Below are positions 18,361 through 26,664 of a stretch of 64,000 nucleotides of DNA, one piece after another. A program made the position numbers and the translations under genes. Positions within the stretch are counted from its first letter, which is position 1. Each line of letters begins with the position of its first letter. The notes below the pieces were generated by a model. It made no database searches. It saw nothing but the letters and a program-made list of their open reading frames with translations, and was not told the origin of the DNA. Location of the stretch: NCBI RefSeq assembly GCF_003337485.1, contig NZ_QPJJ01000007.1, forward strand, positions 161,183 through 225,182, given 5' to 3'. The stretch comes from Saliterribacillus persicus (GTDB taxonomy: Bacteria; Bacillota; Bacilli; Bacillales; Amphibacillaceae).

Positions 18361-18713
18361 AATTAAGTCACCCCATAGAAAATGTACTTGATGAAGTCGT
18401 AGAGGAAATCTATAAGGCTTATCCCAGTTTGCAAGAAGATTACGGTGAAACGGGTAAAATTAAATGTAGAGAAGATAATCAACACCATCTTGATCATTTG
18501 CTTACCGCTTACCAAGTTGGACAAACAAAAGTATTTTTAGATTATAGTTTATGGTTAAATAATGTCCTCACAACTAGAGGAATGAAAGGTGAACATTTAC
18601 GTTTCAATTTTGAGAAGCTTTATGATGCCATACAGGACAAGCTGCCGATAGAACAGCAAGTTTTTTACCAACAATGTTTAAAGAAAGCGATATACGAATT
18701 GGAGTTAAGTTAA
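18357..18713 (+). CDS. Helical protein of unknown function, coupled to B12 sensor
   Basis: A 118-residue protein with no motif I can name. It is predicted to be almost wholly helical, with two His in KCREDNQHHLDHLLTAYQVG (about residues 36-55), then FLDYSLWLNNVLTTRGMKGEHL and a C-terminal helix ending KKAIYELELS. Charge and helix pattern suggest a small four-helix bundle like those used as sensor or partner modules in stressosome proteins; that is inference. It overlaps the upstream gene by ATGA and ends about 20 bases before the B12-binding protein gene, so it is probably a partner of that protein. Confidence 0.6.
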   Translation: MKLSHPIENVLDEVVEEIYKAYPSLQEDYGETGKIKCREDNQHHLDHLLTAYQVGQTKVFLDYSLWLNNVLTTRGMKGEHLRFNFEKLYDAIQDKLPIEQQVFYQQCLKKAIYELELS

Positions 18714-18734
18714 AGCGTTAAAAGGATGATTTTA

Positions 18735-19388
18735 TTGCAACAAACATACGAGAAGTTTGCAGCTTTTTTATTAGAGGGCAATCATAAAGAAGCTTATGAA
18801 TTATTACAAAATGAAAAAGAAGACAGTCTCACCATCTATATGGAAATTGTTACAAAAGCCATGCAGCATATTGGAGAGTTATGGCAAACGAATCAAATAA
18901 CAGTTGCAGACGAACATCTGGCGACAAGTGTGTGCGATTATGTACTTTCACATTATACGTTTAAGCATATGAGTAAGGAAGAAGAAACAGCAAAACATAA
19001 AATTATGTTCTTATGTCTTGAAGAAGAACAACATACAATTGGTACGAAAATGGCAGCAGCTTTGTGTCAAGAGAAGAATTGGAAAGTTAAACTATTAGGT
19101 GCAAACCTACCATTAGAGTATGTTATATCAAGTGCAAACAAGTGGAAGCCGGATGTAATCGGTCTATCTGCAGCCATTGCTTATCGCTTACCAGTCTTAA
19201 AACAATACATTGAAACACTGGAAGAATTAGAAGGCAAACCAAAAGTCATCATTAGTGGTAGATTAGCTTCAACCTTTGATTTAAGTAACTATCAAAGTGA
19301 CCAAACCTTTGTATTAAAAGACTTGCGTTCTTTTAATAGCTGGCTTGAAAACTATCAGAAAGGGGTCTCTGTAAATGGTGCAAGTTAA
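18735..19388 (+). CDS. Stand-alone B12-binding protein with photoreceptor signature
   Basis: A 217-residue protein made only of the two domains that bind cobalamin in CarH/LitR light sensors. The helical cap (about residues 5-80) contains W50 and E60-H61 in WQTNQITVADEH, exactly the W-x9-E-H signature placed over adenosylcobalamin in those receptors. The Rossmann-like domain (about 88-205) carries E98-x-H100-x-x-G103, the base-off/His-on motif whose His is the lower ligand of cobalt. There is no MerR-type DNA-binding domain. TTG 18735 is taken as start because AAAAGG ends 9 bases upstream; ATG 18726 abuts that site. The last 14 bases overlap the STAS gene. Corrinoid methyltransfer proteins share the fold but not usually W-x9-E-H. 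Confidence 0.82.
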   Translation: MQQTYEKFAAFLLEGNHKEAYELLQNEKEDSLTIYMEIVTKAMQHIGELWQTNQITVADEHLATSVCDYVLSHYTFKHMSKEEETAKHKIMFLCLEEEQHTIGTKMAAALCQEKNWKVKLLGANLPLEYVISSANKWKPDVIGLSAAIAYRLPVLKQYIETLEELEGKPKVIISGRLASTFDLSNYQSDQTFVLKDLRSFNSWLENYQKGVSVNGAS

Positions 19389-20154
19389 ACATTTACCGCT
19401 TCCGTATTTTGAAATTAATAAGAATTATGACATTCAGTCTATTTCTTCTATAACTTCAAAGACATTTGCGGTAGGAGATAATTTTTTAAATATAGTAGAT
19501 GATGATAGTAAAAAGAAGGTTGAAGAATATATACAACCAAAAGTGAAAGATATTGAAATGGAGCTTGTCTTAAATACAATTGAGGCACCTACTTCTTTGT
19601 TTAATGTTTATGTAACGTGGGAAGGTGAAACAGGTCATATCATTTGCCAACCACTTCAAGATCAATTAGAAAAACTTTCTAAGCAATTAGATGATCTACG
19701 TGCAAGATTGACGAGTTCTGACTTTGATTTAATAGAAAAAAAAGAAGAATTAGAACAAACACTTATCCGGGTAAATAAACTATCTGGTCCATTTCTTCCG
19801 CTTAGTGAACGATTAGTATTTGTGCCTTTGTTTGGTGATTTGGATAAACATATGCTTCGTTTGATAAAACCGCATATTGTAGATGCTTTAAATCAATCCG
19901 ATTATAGTTATATTCTTTTTGATTTTAGTGCGGTAGATGTCATAACTCAAGAAGGATTAACTGAGTTAGATCAATTTTTTCAAACGATTCAGTTGTTAGG
20001 GCAAAAAACTATTATAAGTGGGATTAAGCCTGCTCAAGCGACAACGATTAAATTTTCCAATTGGTTTAGGCAATCAATAAAAGTCGCTAATTTAGAAACT
20101 GCTATTAATCGTTATTTAGTTCCTTCCAAACAAAAAAATAAATATTCCTCATAA
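19375..20154 (+). CDS. RsbR-like STAS domain protein
   Basis: A 259-residue protein with three parts. Residues 1-90 look like a PAS-type sensor domain (PYFEINKNYDIQSISSIT, then DDDSKKKVEEYI). Residues about 95-135 form a coiled coil (QLEKLSKQLDDLRARL). The rest is a STAS domain with FVPLFGDLDKHMLRLI, YILFDFSAVDVITQEG and TIISGIKPAQATT. RsbR proteins have phosphorylatable Thr in the last two segments, and Thr occurs here in VITQEG and AQATT. AAAGGGG precedes ATG 19375, inside the end of the B12 gene. It is likely to relay the B12 signal to a stressosome or RsbT-like kinase, but no such kinase is in the window. Confidence 0.75.
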   Translation: MVQVKHLPLPYFEINKNYDIQSISSITSKTFAVGDNFLNIVDDDSKKKVEEYIQPKVKDIEMELVLNTIEAPTSLFNVYVTWEGETGHIICQPLQDQLEKLSKQLDDLRARLTSSDFDLIEKKEELEQTLIRVNKLSGPFLPLSERLVFVPLFGDLDKHMLRLIKPHIVDALNQSDYSYILFDFSAVDVITQEGLTELDQFFQTIQLLGQKTIISGIKPAQATTIKFSNWFRQSIKVANLETAINRYLVPSKQKNKYSS

Positions 20155-20159
20155 AAAAT

Positions 20160-20198
20160 AAAAAAGCTTCTTTTTAAAAAGGAGCTTTTTTATTTTTG
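20160..20198 (+). terminator. Rho-independent terminator
   Basis: AAAAAAGCTTCTTTT pairs imperfectly with AAAAGGAGCTTTTTT and ends the B12/STAS operon. Confidence 0.8.
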
Positions 20199-20364
20199 GA
20201 AGGATTATTCTCATATATGATGGAAAGCTGTTAATATCAATTTTAAGTTTCCACGTTTGAATAATTAAAAATTAAAAACATAGTAACTTAACAACTAGTT
20301 TTATTGCTACATTTATGTAAAAATATAACCAGAAGTTATTTGCTATAGAACAGGGGGGATAAAT

Positions 20365-21417
20365 ATGATAAATAAAAGAATATTCCTATTCATCATAATT
20401 TTTATTGGGTTATTTGTAAGCGGTTGCAATATGAAGGGTACAACCAAGGATCCTTATCAAATTGTTTATCAAAGCGAAGTCATAGCTGAGCAAAATCGTA
20501 GTAATATTCATGCGGATTATACGATTGCAGTTGTGCCTAAAGTAGTAAACATACCTTATTTTAATGCCGTAGAAAAGGGAGTAAAGGAGGCTGGTAAGGA
20601 TTTAGATGTAAGAGTTATTTTTGAAGGTCCAAATATTGCTGATTCTAAGCAACAAATAAAAATTATACAGAATTTATTAGACAAAGAAAAACTGGATGTT
20701 CTTGCACTTTCTGCAAATGATCCAGAGGCATTACTCCCCGTATTAAAGAAAGCTAGAGAAGCTGGAGTAAAAGTAATTACTTGGGACTCAGATACTGTAC
20801 CAGAAGGAAGAGATTTCTTCGTGAACATGGTTAATCCAGAAATATTAGGTAGACATTTAATGGATACTCTTGCTTGGAATACAGAGGAAAAAGGAGATTT
20901 CGCTATCATGACAGGATCGCGAAATGCTTCTAACTTAAATGAATGGTTATATTGGATTCAAAAACAATATGAAGATTTTTATCCAAATATGAATTTAGTT
21001 GCCATTAAAGAAACAAATGATGATCCGCATACCGCCTATATTCGTGCAAAAGAACTAATTGCTACATATCCGAATTTGAAAGGAATCATAGGGAATTCTT
21101 CAGTCGGTCCACCAGCAGCTGCTGAAGCTGTAAATGAACTTGGAAAAAAAGGAGAGATTGCTGTAGTTGGTCTTTCTTCACCAAATCCAATGAATGAATA
21201 TTTAAAGAAAGATATTGCTCAAATCATCACTCTGTGGAGTCCCAAGAAGTTAGGATATCTCACTGTTTCACTTAGTAAAAATTTGGCGGATGGAAATGAT
21301 CCCTATGATGAACAACAGATTCCAGGGGTAGGTATAATTAGAATGCAAAATGATATGGTGATTATGGGGCAGCCAATTGATTTTACGAAAGAAAATGTCG
21401 ATCAATATGATTTTTAA
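20365..21417 (+). CDS. LsrB/RhaS-like sensory binding lipoprotein
   Basis: A 350-residue type I periplasmic-binding-fold lipoprotein (signal IFLFIIIFIGLFVSGC, Cys about residue 21). The body aligns with LsrB along its length: IAVVPKVVNIPYFNAVEKG, ITWDSDTVPEGR, GLSSPNPMNEYLKKD and the end FTKENVDQYDF. The positions that hold AI-2 in enteric LsrB appear changed: the D-Q pair is N-L (SRNASNLNEW) and the P-x-A turn is N-x-S (IIGNSSVG), so AI-2 is unlikely. The kinase gene starts inside its 3' end and it is separate from the transporter's own binding protein at 28730, so it probably presents sugar to the kinase, as XylFII does to LytS in Clostridium. Confidence 0.8.
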   Translation: MINKRIFLFIIIFIGLFVSGCNMKGTTKDPYQIVYQSEVIAEQNRSNIHADYTIAVVPKVVNIPYFNAVEKGVKEAGKDLDVRVIFEGPNIADSKQQIKIIQNLLDKEKLDVLALSANDPEALLPVLKKAREAGVKVITWDSDTVPEGRDFFVNMVNPEILGRHLMDTLAWNTEEKGDFAIMTGSRNASNLNEWLYWIQKQYEDFYPNMNLVAIKETNDDPHTAYIRAKELIATYPNLKGIIGNSSVGPPAAAEAVNELGKKGEIAVVGLSSPNPMNEYLKKDIAQIITLWSPKKLGYLTVSLSKNLADGNDPYDEQQIPGVGIIRMQNDMVIMGQPIDFTKENVDQYDF

Positions 21418-23194
21418 CCGTCTTAGAAACAGCCGTCTGATGTCTAAACTAATGATTACTTATTTTCTACTAACTGTCATACCTATTTCAGTATTAGGGT
21501 TTGTTGCATACAATCAATATACAAAATCCATTGAGAAACAAGTTGGTGAATATATTCCTAAGCTTCTAGAGCAAGCAAATATCAATATTAATAATCAGTT
21601 AAATGAATATAGATCTTTACCAGATTCATTATATAACGCCAACCAAGTAATAGAGGTTTTGAGAAAAGATTCTTATCAAAATAATTCAAATTTATTTAGG
21701 GATGAGTTTCTAGTTAATAATTACTTATCGAAAATGTATATGAATAGTGGAAATAATGATATTTTGGGAGTTTTTATATTAAGTAAAAACCGTTTGTTTA
21801 CTAGCTCAAAAGCTGATTATAGTGGATTCCAATTAGAGAATTTCCCCTCCACTTATGGTGAAAATCTTGATTTGCAAGGAAGGACGGAATTTATTTTACC
21901 AAACCAAAGCGATCTAGCATTTCAGGGAGATCCACCATTCATTCTGATGATGCGAGAATTGAGAGACTATGAGAACCAAGAAACATTAGGTACGATCTTT
22001 GTTGCTATTCGATTAACCTTTATTGAGCAAGCGATGGAGAGCTTATATGAAGATCAAAAACCAACGATTTGGTTAACAAATGAAGAAGGAGTTATTATCT
22101 ATCATACTAAAAGAGACCGAATTGGAACACTTGATCCTCGCTTTAGAAACTATCCGAAAATTAATGGGAGCTTCAGGACGACAGATTTTAATGATAATCA
22201 ATTAATAAGCACCAATAAATTTCCGAATATGAATTGGTATTCTTATCACCGTATCGCGTTAGAGGATTTAATGAAAGAGACAAACCAAGTTCGAAATGGA
22301 ACGATTCTGGTATTTTTAATATTTGTAATATTAAGTAGTGTAATTTCTGTTATTTTAGCTTGGAATGTGTCGCACCCACTTCAAAAGCTAGCTCGGCTGA
22401 TGAAAAGGGTGGAAAAAGGTGATTTTAAAGTTGATTTACCAATTAATAAAAAAGATGAGATTGGTTTGTTAGCGAAAAGTTTTAATTCTATGATACAAGA
22501 AATTGAGCATTTAATAAAAATGAACTATCAAATTGAATTAAGACAAAAGGATGCAGAGTTATACGCTTTGCAATCACAAATTAATCCGCATTTTATGTAC
22601 AATACGCTTGAAACAATTGGATATGCAGTGGAAGAGGAGGAAAAAGAAATTGTATCAAGAATGGTAGCATTACTTGGCAGAATGTTAAGGTATTCTTTAA
22701 ATAATAAGGAAAAGGTTGTTCCGCTAAAACAAGAGCTTGGACATATAGAAGACTACTTAACCATTCAACAGTTCCGTTTCGAGGATAGAATTGATTTTCA
22801 AATCAAGGACATCGTTGGAAATGATAGCTACTATGTCCCGAAATTTATATTACAACCAATTGTTGAAAATGCAATTAAATATGGGTTAGAAGCGAACTAT
22901 AAGGTTAGAATAAAAGTCATGATAGAAGAGGGGAAAAATAATAAACTGATAATAAAAATTGAAGATAATGGCCCGGGAATAAAAGAAGCAGATTTAAGTC
23001 AATTAAATCTTTCATTTAAGTCGAATCCAATGATTAGAAGAGATGAAAATTTTGGATTAATTAATGTTCATGCAAGAATAGCTTTAATCTATGGTGAAAA
23101 CTATGGTTTAGAAGTAGAAAGTGTGATAGGAAAAGGAACCACTGTGATGATTCGTTTACCAGCAGATGAGAGTGAAAGAGGGGGAGAAAAATGA
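21395..23194 (+). CDS. YesM/LytS-type sensor histidine kinase
   Basis: A 599-residue membrane kinase. Helix 1 (about residues 15-37) is followed by a large extracellular Cache-like domain to about 300, helix 2 (LVFLIFVILSSVISVILAW), a HAMP domain (HPLQKLARLMKRVEKGDF) and the His_kinase domain LQSQINPHFMYNTLETIGYA with the phospho-His near residue 398. The ATPase domain shows N-box PIVENAIKYGLE, G1 EDNGPGIKEAD and G2 ENFGLINVHARI. The start is uncertain (ATG 21395 or 21407, TTG 21377); all overlap the lipoprotein gene. It overlaps the regulator gene by ATGA. It should phosphorylate the YesN-type protein that follows. Confidence 0.9.
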   Translation: MSINMIFNRLRNSRLMSKLMITYFLLTVIPISVLGFVAYNQYTKSIEKQVGEYIPKLLEQANININNQLNEYRSLPDSLYNANQVIEVLRKDSYQNNSNLFRDEFLVNNYLSKMYMNSGNNDILGVFILSKNRLFTSSKADYSGFQLENFPSTYGENLDLQGRTEFILPNQSDLAFQGDPPFILMMRELRDYENQETLGTIFVAIRLTFIEQAMESLYEDQKPTIWLTNEEGVIIYHTKRDRIGTLDPRFRNYPKINGSFRTTDFNDNQLISTNKFPNMNWYSYHRIALEDLMKETNQVRNGTILVFLIFVILSSVISVILAWNVSHPLQKLARLMKRVEKGDFKVDLPINKKDEIGLLAKSFNSMIQEIEHLIKMNYQIELRQKDAELYALQSQINPHFMYNTLETIGYAVEEEEKEIVSRMVALLGRMLRYSLNNKEKVVPLKQELGHIEDYLTIQQFRFEDRIDFQIKDIVGNDSYYVPKFILQPIVENAIKYGLEANYKVRIKVMIEEGKNNKLIIKIEDNGPGIKEADLSQLNLSFKSNPMIRRDENFGLINVHARIALIYGENYGLEVESVIGKGTTVMIRLPADESERGGEK

Positions 23195-24819
23195 ATGATT
23201 TGATTCGGACGATAGTTGTTGATGATGAAGCTCGACTGCGAAGAGGGATTATAAGACAAATAGATAATTTAGGAGAGACATTTAAAGTTGTAGGAAGTTT
23301 TGCTACGGGAAAAGAATGTTTATTAGCTTTAGAGAGAAATGAAGTAACGATTGATTTATTAATTACAGACGTGAAAATGCCAGAAATGGATGGACTAACA
23401 TTAATAAAAGAGTTAAAGAAAAAACAACCCTTTCACACCATAGTTATAAGTGGATTTGATGATTTTAACTACTTGCAAACAGCTATAAGAGAAGGAGCGA
23501 GTGATTATCTCATTAAACCGATTAATCGTGAAGATTTTCAAAAGCAATTGAAAAAGATAGCAGCTGATATCGATGCTTCTAAAAGAATGAATCATCAGCT
23601 TGAACTATTAAAGAGAAAAGCGGAATCATCTACTTATTTAAAACAAGTACATCAATTACATGAAATGCTGAATGCAGAGGAAACAGATATTACATTTTTT
23701 GATCGAACAGATACTTTTCCAAATGGCAAATACAAGTTACTTTACGTGAAAATTGACCAAATATTAACAAAGCAGCAACGACTATTGAATGAAGAGTGGA
23801 GTGCATTTCTCTTTACTATAAATAATATCGCAGAAGAAATGGTTCAAGAGAGAAATAGTAGCTATGATATTCTAACTTGGAAATGGAATGAATCGAATGT
23901 TTCCTTTTGGATTTTACTAAGAGAATTAGAGGGTGTCACCTTAGGTTACCTTTTCGCAACAAAATTACAAGAAAATATTAAGAAATATACACCTCTTAGC
24001 TGTTCTGTAGCTATAAGTGATGCTATGGAAAATGTAGCGATGATAGCATCTTTAAAAACAGAATTACAACTAGCAATGAAAGATCGATTATTATATGGAG
24101 ATAATCAGCTATTTACATCAGAATATAAAGAACCTATTAATCTAGAGGGAAATTCCAATCTATTTATTCAAATAAAACAGAATATAGACCAATTAATTTT
24201 CCATCTTGAAAACTGGGAATTGACGAAAATTGATTTCGATTTAAAAACCTTTTTAGAAAAAATCGAAAAATTAAATACATCCTATGAAATTGATCAAGCA
24301 GTTCAATTGCTAGCTATCCGTGTAATGAATGTGCTACTAAAGTATACCGGAGCGGAAGAATGGGAACATATTCACAGAGTATTTGAACTAACTGAAAAAT
24401 CAGCAGCAAGACATGAAGTAAGAAATGGCGTGAGTGAATGGATGAAAGACGTATCAAATACATTAAAAACGATAAAAGCTAATCAAAAGACAGATCCAAT
24501 TACTATAGCCAAAGAATGGATTGACATGAATTTAGATAAATCGATTACTATTGAAAAAATATCAAAGCAAGTTTATATGAATCCAACATACTTTTGTCAA
24601 TATTTCAAAAATGAAACAAATGTTACCATTCACGATTATGTAACCCAAGAACGGATGAATTTAGCAAAAACGTTATTATTGTCAAATGAATGGAAGGTGC
24701 AACAAATAGCCGAAAAGGTTGGTTATCAGGATGTAAAACACTTTGGAAAACTGTTTAAAAAACATTACGGAAATACCCCTTCTAAATTTAGATTAGAATT
24801 AAATATGATGAAACAATAA
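23191..24819 (+). CDS. YesN-type response regulator, AraC family output
   Basis: A 542-residue regulator. The receiver domain (residues 1-125) has the acid pocket DDE at 11-13, phospho-acceptor Asp60 in LITDVKMPEMDG, and Lys in YLIKPINRED. A long variable middle section of about 300 residues follows, then two AraC helix-turn-helix motifs at the C-terminus (ITIEKISKQVYMNPTYFCQY, then VQQIAEKVGYQDVKHFGKLF and the AraC signature end YGNTPSKFR). It overlaps the kinase gene by four bases. The likely target is the promoter of the sugar ABC operon at about 25055, 250 bases downstream. Confidence 0.92.
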   Translation: MNDLIRTIVVDDEARLRRGIIRQIDNLGETFKVVGSFATGKECLLALERNEVTIDLLITDVKMPEMDGLTLIKELKKKQPFHTIVISGFDDFNYLQTAIREGASDYLIKPINREDFQKQLKKIAADIDASKRMNHQLELLKRKAESSTYLKQVHQLHEMLNAEETDITFFDRTDTFPNGKYKLLYVKIDQILTKQQRLLNEEWSAFLFTINNIAEEMVQERNSSYDILTWKWNESNVSFWILLRELEGVTLGYLFATKLQENIKKYTPLSCSVAISDAMENVAMIASLKTELQLAMKDRLLYGDNQLFTSEYKEPINLEGNSNLFIQIKQNIDQLIFHLENWELTKIDFDLKTFLEKIEKLNTSYEIDQAVQLLAIRVMNVLLKYTGAEEWEHIHRVFELTEKSAARHEVRNGVSEWMKDVSNTLKTIKANQKTDPITIAKEWIDMNLDKSITIEKISKQVYMNPTYFCQYFKNETNVTIHDYVTQERMNLAKTLLLSNEWKVQQIAEKVGYQDVKHFGKLFKKHYGNTPSKFRLELNMMKQ

Positions 24820-24911
24820 AGTTGAGATGAATTGATGTTTCCTTTTGCTTAGTGAATCTCCAAATTATGCAAAAATTGACTTACTAAATTACTTTTCTGA
24901 CTTAAAATATA

Positions 24912-24960
24912 TAACCGAACTAAGGTAGATTAATATTATCTGCTTTAGTTCGGTTTTTTT
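24912..24960 (+). terminator. Rho-independent terminator
   Basis: AACCGAACTAAGGTAGA pairs with TCTGCTTTAGTTCGGTT and ends in seven Ts, separating the regulator unit from the transporter unit. Confidence 0.92.
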
Positions 24961-25054
24961 ATTGTCATGGTCTTTTTACCTTCACCTAATTTTTAAACTT
25001 TCATGAAGCATAAATTGACTGAGAAACGTCCCCCTAATCTGAAAAAACTCCCCT

Positions 25055-25100
25055 TTGATTTACCCTTCAATTTACTTAATATAATTGTAAGCGCATTCAA
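25055..25100 (+). promoter_or_regulatory. Promoter and cre site of the sugar ABC operon
   Basis: TATAAT at 25080-25085 has a TTGATT at 25055-25060 (19-base spacing, rather long). Starting at 25085 is TTGTAAGCGCATTCAA, a full match to the catabolite-response consensus WTGNNARCGNWWWCAW. CcpA bound here would block initiation, so the importer should be repressed by preferred sugars. A YesN target site was not identified; a poor -35 fits a promoter needing an activator. Confidence 0.8.
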
Positions 25101-25138
25101 TATAGCTGAATGAAACTTAACTGATAAGGAGTGAGGAT

Positions 25139-26644
25139 ATGACTGAGCACATCCTCGAATTAAATGGTATTACGAAGGAATTTCCTGGTGTAAAAGCCTT
25201 GGATAATGTCCAATTTGAATTAAAGACTGGTGAGATTCATGCCTTGATGGGAGAGAATGGAGCTGGTAAATCTACCTTTATCAAAGTAATAACCGGCGTC
25301 CATCAACCAAATGAAGGACGGATAAAGTTAGAGGGAGAGGAAATTACCTTTCAAGGTCCAAAAGATGCTAATGCAAAAGGGATCGCTGCAATTTATCAAC
25401 ATGTTACAAACTATCCAGACTTAAGCATTACAGAAAATATTTACATGGGTCACGAAAAAATAAATAAGAAAACTAGAATGATAAATTGGAAAGAAATGCA
25501 TCAGGATGCTAAAAAATTATTAGAAAGTCTAGGCTCAAAATTAGATCCCAAAACAGAAATGAGTGTCTTGAGTGTTGCGCAACAGCAAATAGTAGAAATA
25601 GCAAAAGCTTTATCTAGTAACGCTAAAATAATCATTATGGATGAGCCTACAGCTGCACTAACACACAGAGAAAGCGAAGAGTTATATAAAATTACAGAAA
25701 GGTTACGAGATGAAGGGGTTTCTATTATCTTTATTTCACATCGTTTTGAAGATATGTACCGACTTGCAGATCGTGTAACAGTTTTTCGTGACTCACAGTA
25801 TATCGGAACCTGGAATGTAGTGGATATAACCAATGATGATTTGATCGTAGCGATGGTTGGGCGAGAGATAAAGCAATTGTTTCCTGATAAAACCAATATT
25901 ATAAAAGAAGAGGTTTTAAGGTTAGAAAAATTAGGTCAGATTGGTAGATTTAAAGATATCTCCATAAATCTTCACAGGGGAGAGATTTTGGGGATTACTG
26001 GGTTAGTCGGGGCAGGAAGAAGTGAATTATGCCAAGCGATGTTTGGGATAGAACCTTATGATGAAGGGGCGATGTATTTTGAAGGAACGCGAATATCCAT
26101 CGATAATCCTACAGATGCAATCAAGCTTGGAATTGGTTATTTGCCAGAAGATCGTCAAGCACAAAGTCTAATTCTTCAGTGGGAGATTAAACAAAACATA
26201 ACCTTAGCATCTTTAGCTCAATACTCTAAGAATGGCTGGTTAAACGAAAAAAAGGAAAGGGAGATTGCTAAAGAATTGGCAGAAAAGGTTGATGTAAAAA
26301 CAAATAGTGTCTTTAGTTTAGCAAGTTCATTATCTGGAGGAAACCAACAAAAAGTATCGGTAGCAAAACTATTAACAACGGATTTGAAAGTAATTATTTT
26401 TGATGAGCCTACAAAAGGAGTCGATATCGGAGCAAAATCTGCTATCTATCAAATTATTGTTGACCTAGCATCATCTGGCTATGGGATTATTATGGTATCC
26501 TCTGAAATGCCTGAGGTATTAGGGCTAAGTGATCGTATCGCCGTAATGTGTGAAGGAAGGCTTACAAAAGTAATGGGTAATGAAGAAGCTACGCAAGAAA
26601 AGATATTAGAAGCAGCTATGACAAAAGAGATGGCAGTGCATTAA
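25139..26644 (+). CDS. Sugar ABC transporter ATPase (RbsA/RhaT/LsrA type)
   Basis: A 501-residue protein with two ATPase halves. The N half has Walker A GENGAGKST (about residues 37-45), signature LSVAQQQIVEIAKAL and Walker B IIIMDEPTAALTHRE. The C half has the degenerate GLVGAGRSEL (about 288-297), signature SLSGGNQQKVSVAK and IIFDEPTKGVDIGAK. This two-domain form belongs to the carbohydrate uptake-2 class (ribose, rhamnose, xylose, AI-2). AAGGAG lies before ATG 25139. It is the first gene of a four-gene unit with two permeases and a binding protein. Confidence 0.93.
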   Translation: MTEHILELNGITKEFPGVKALDNVQFELKTGEIHALMGENGAGKSTFIKVITGVHQPNEGRIKLEGEEITFQGPKDANAKGIAAIYQHVTNYPDLSITENIYMGHEKINKKTRMINWKEMHQDAKKLLESLGSKLDPKTEMSVLSVAQQQIVEIAKALSSNAKIIIMDEPTAALTHRESEELYKITERLRDEGVSIIFISHRFEDMYRLADRVTVFRDSQYIGTWNVVDITNDDLIVAMVGREIKQLFPDKTNIIKEEVLRLEKLGQIGRFKDISINLHRGEILGITGLVGAGRSELCQAMFGIEPYDEGAMYFEGTRISIDNPTDAIKLGIGYLPEDRQAQSLILQWEIKQNITLASLAQYSKNGWLNEKKEREIAKELAEKVDVKTNSVFSLASSLSGGNQQKVSVAKLLTTDLKVIIFDEPTKGVDIGAKSAIYQIIVDLASSGYGIIMVSSEMPEVLGLSDRIAVMCEGRLTKVMGNEEATQEKILEAAMTKEMAVH

Positions 26645-26664
26645 AGCTAGGAAGGGGGAGAAAA

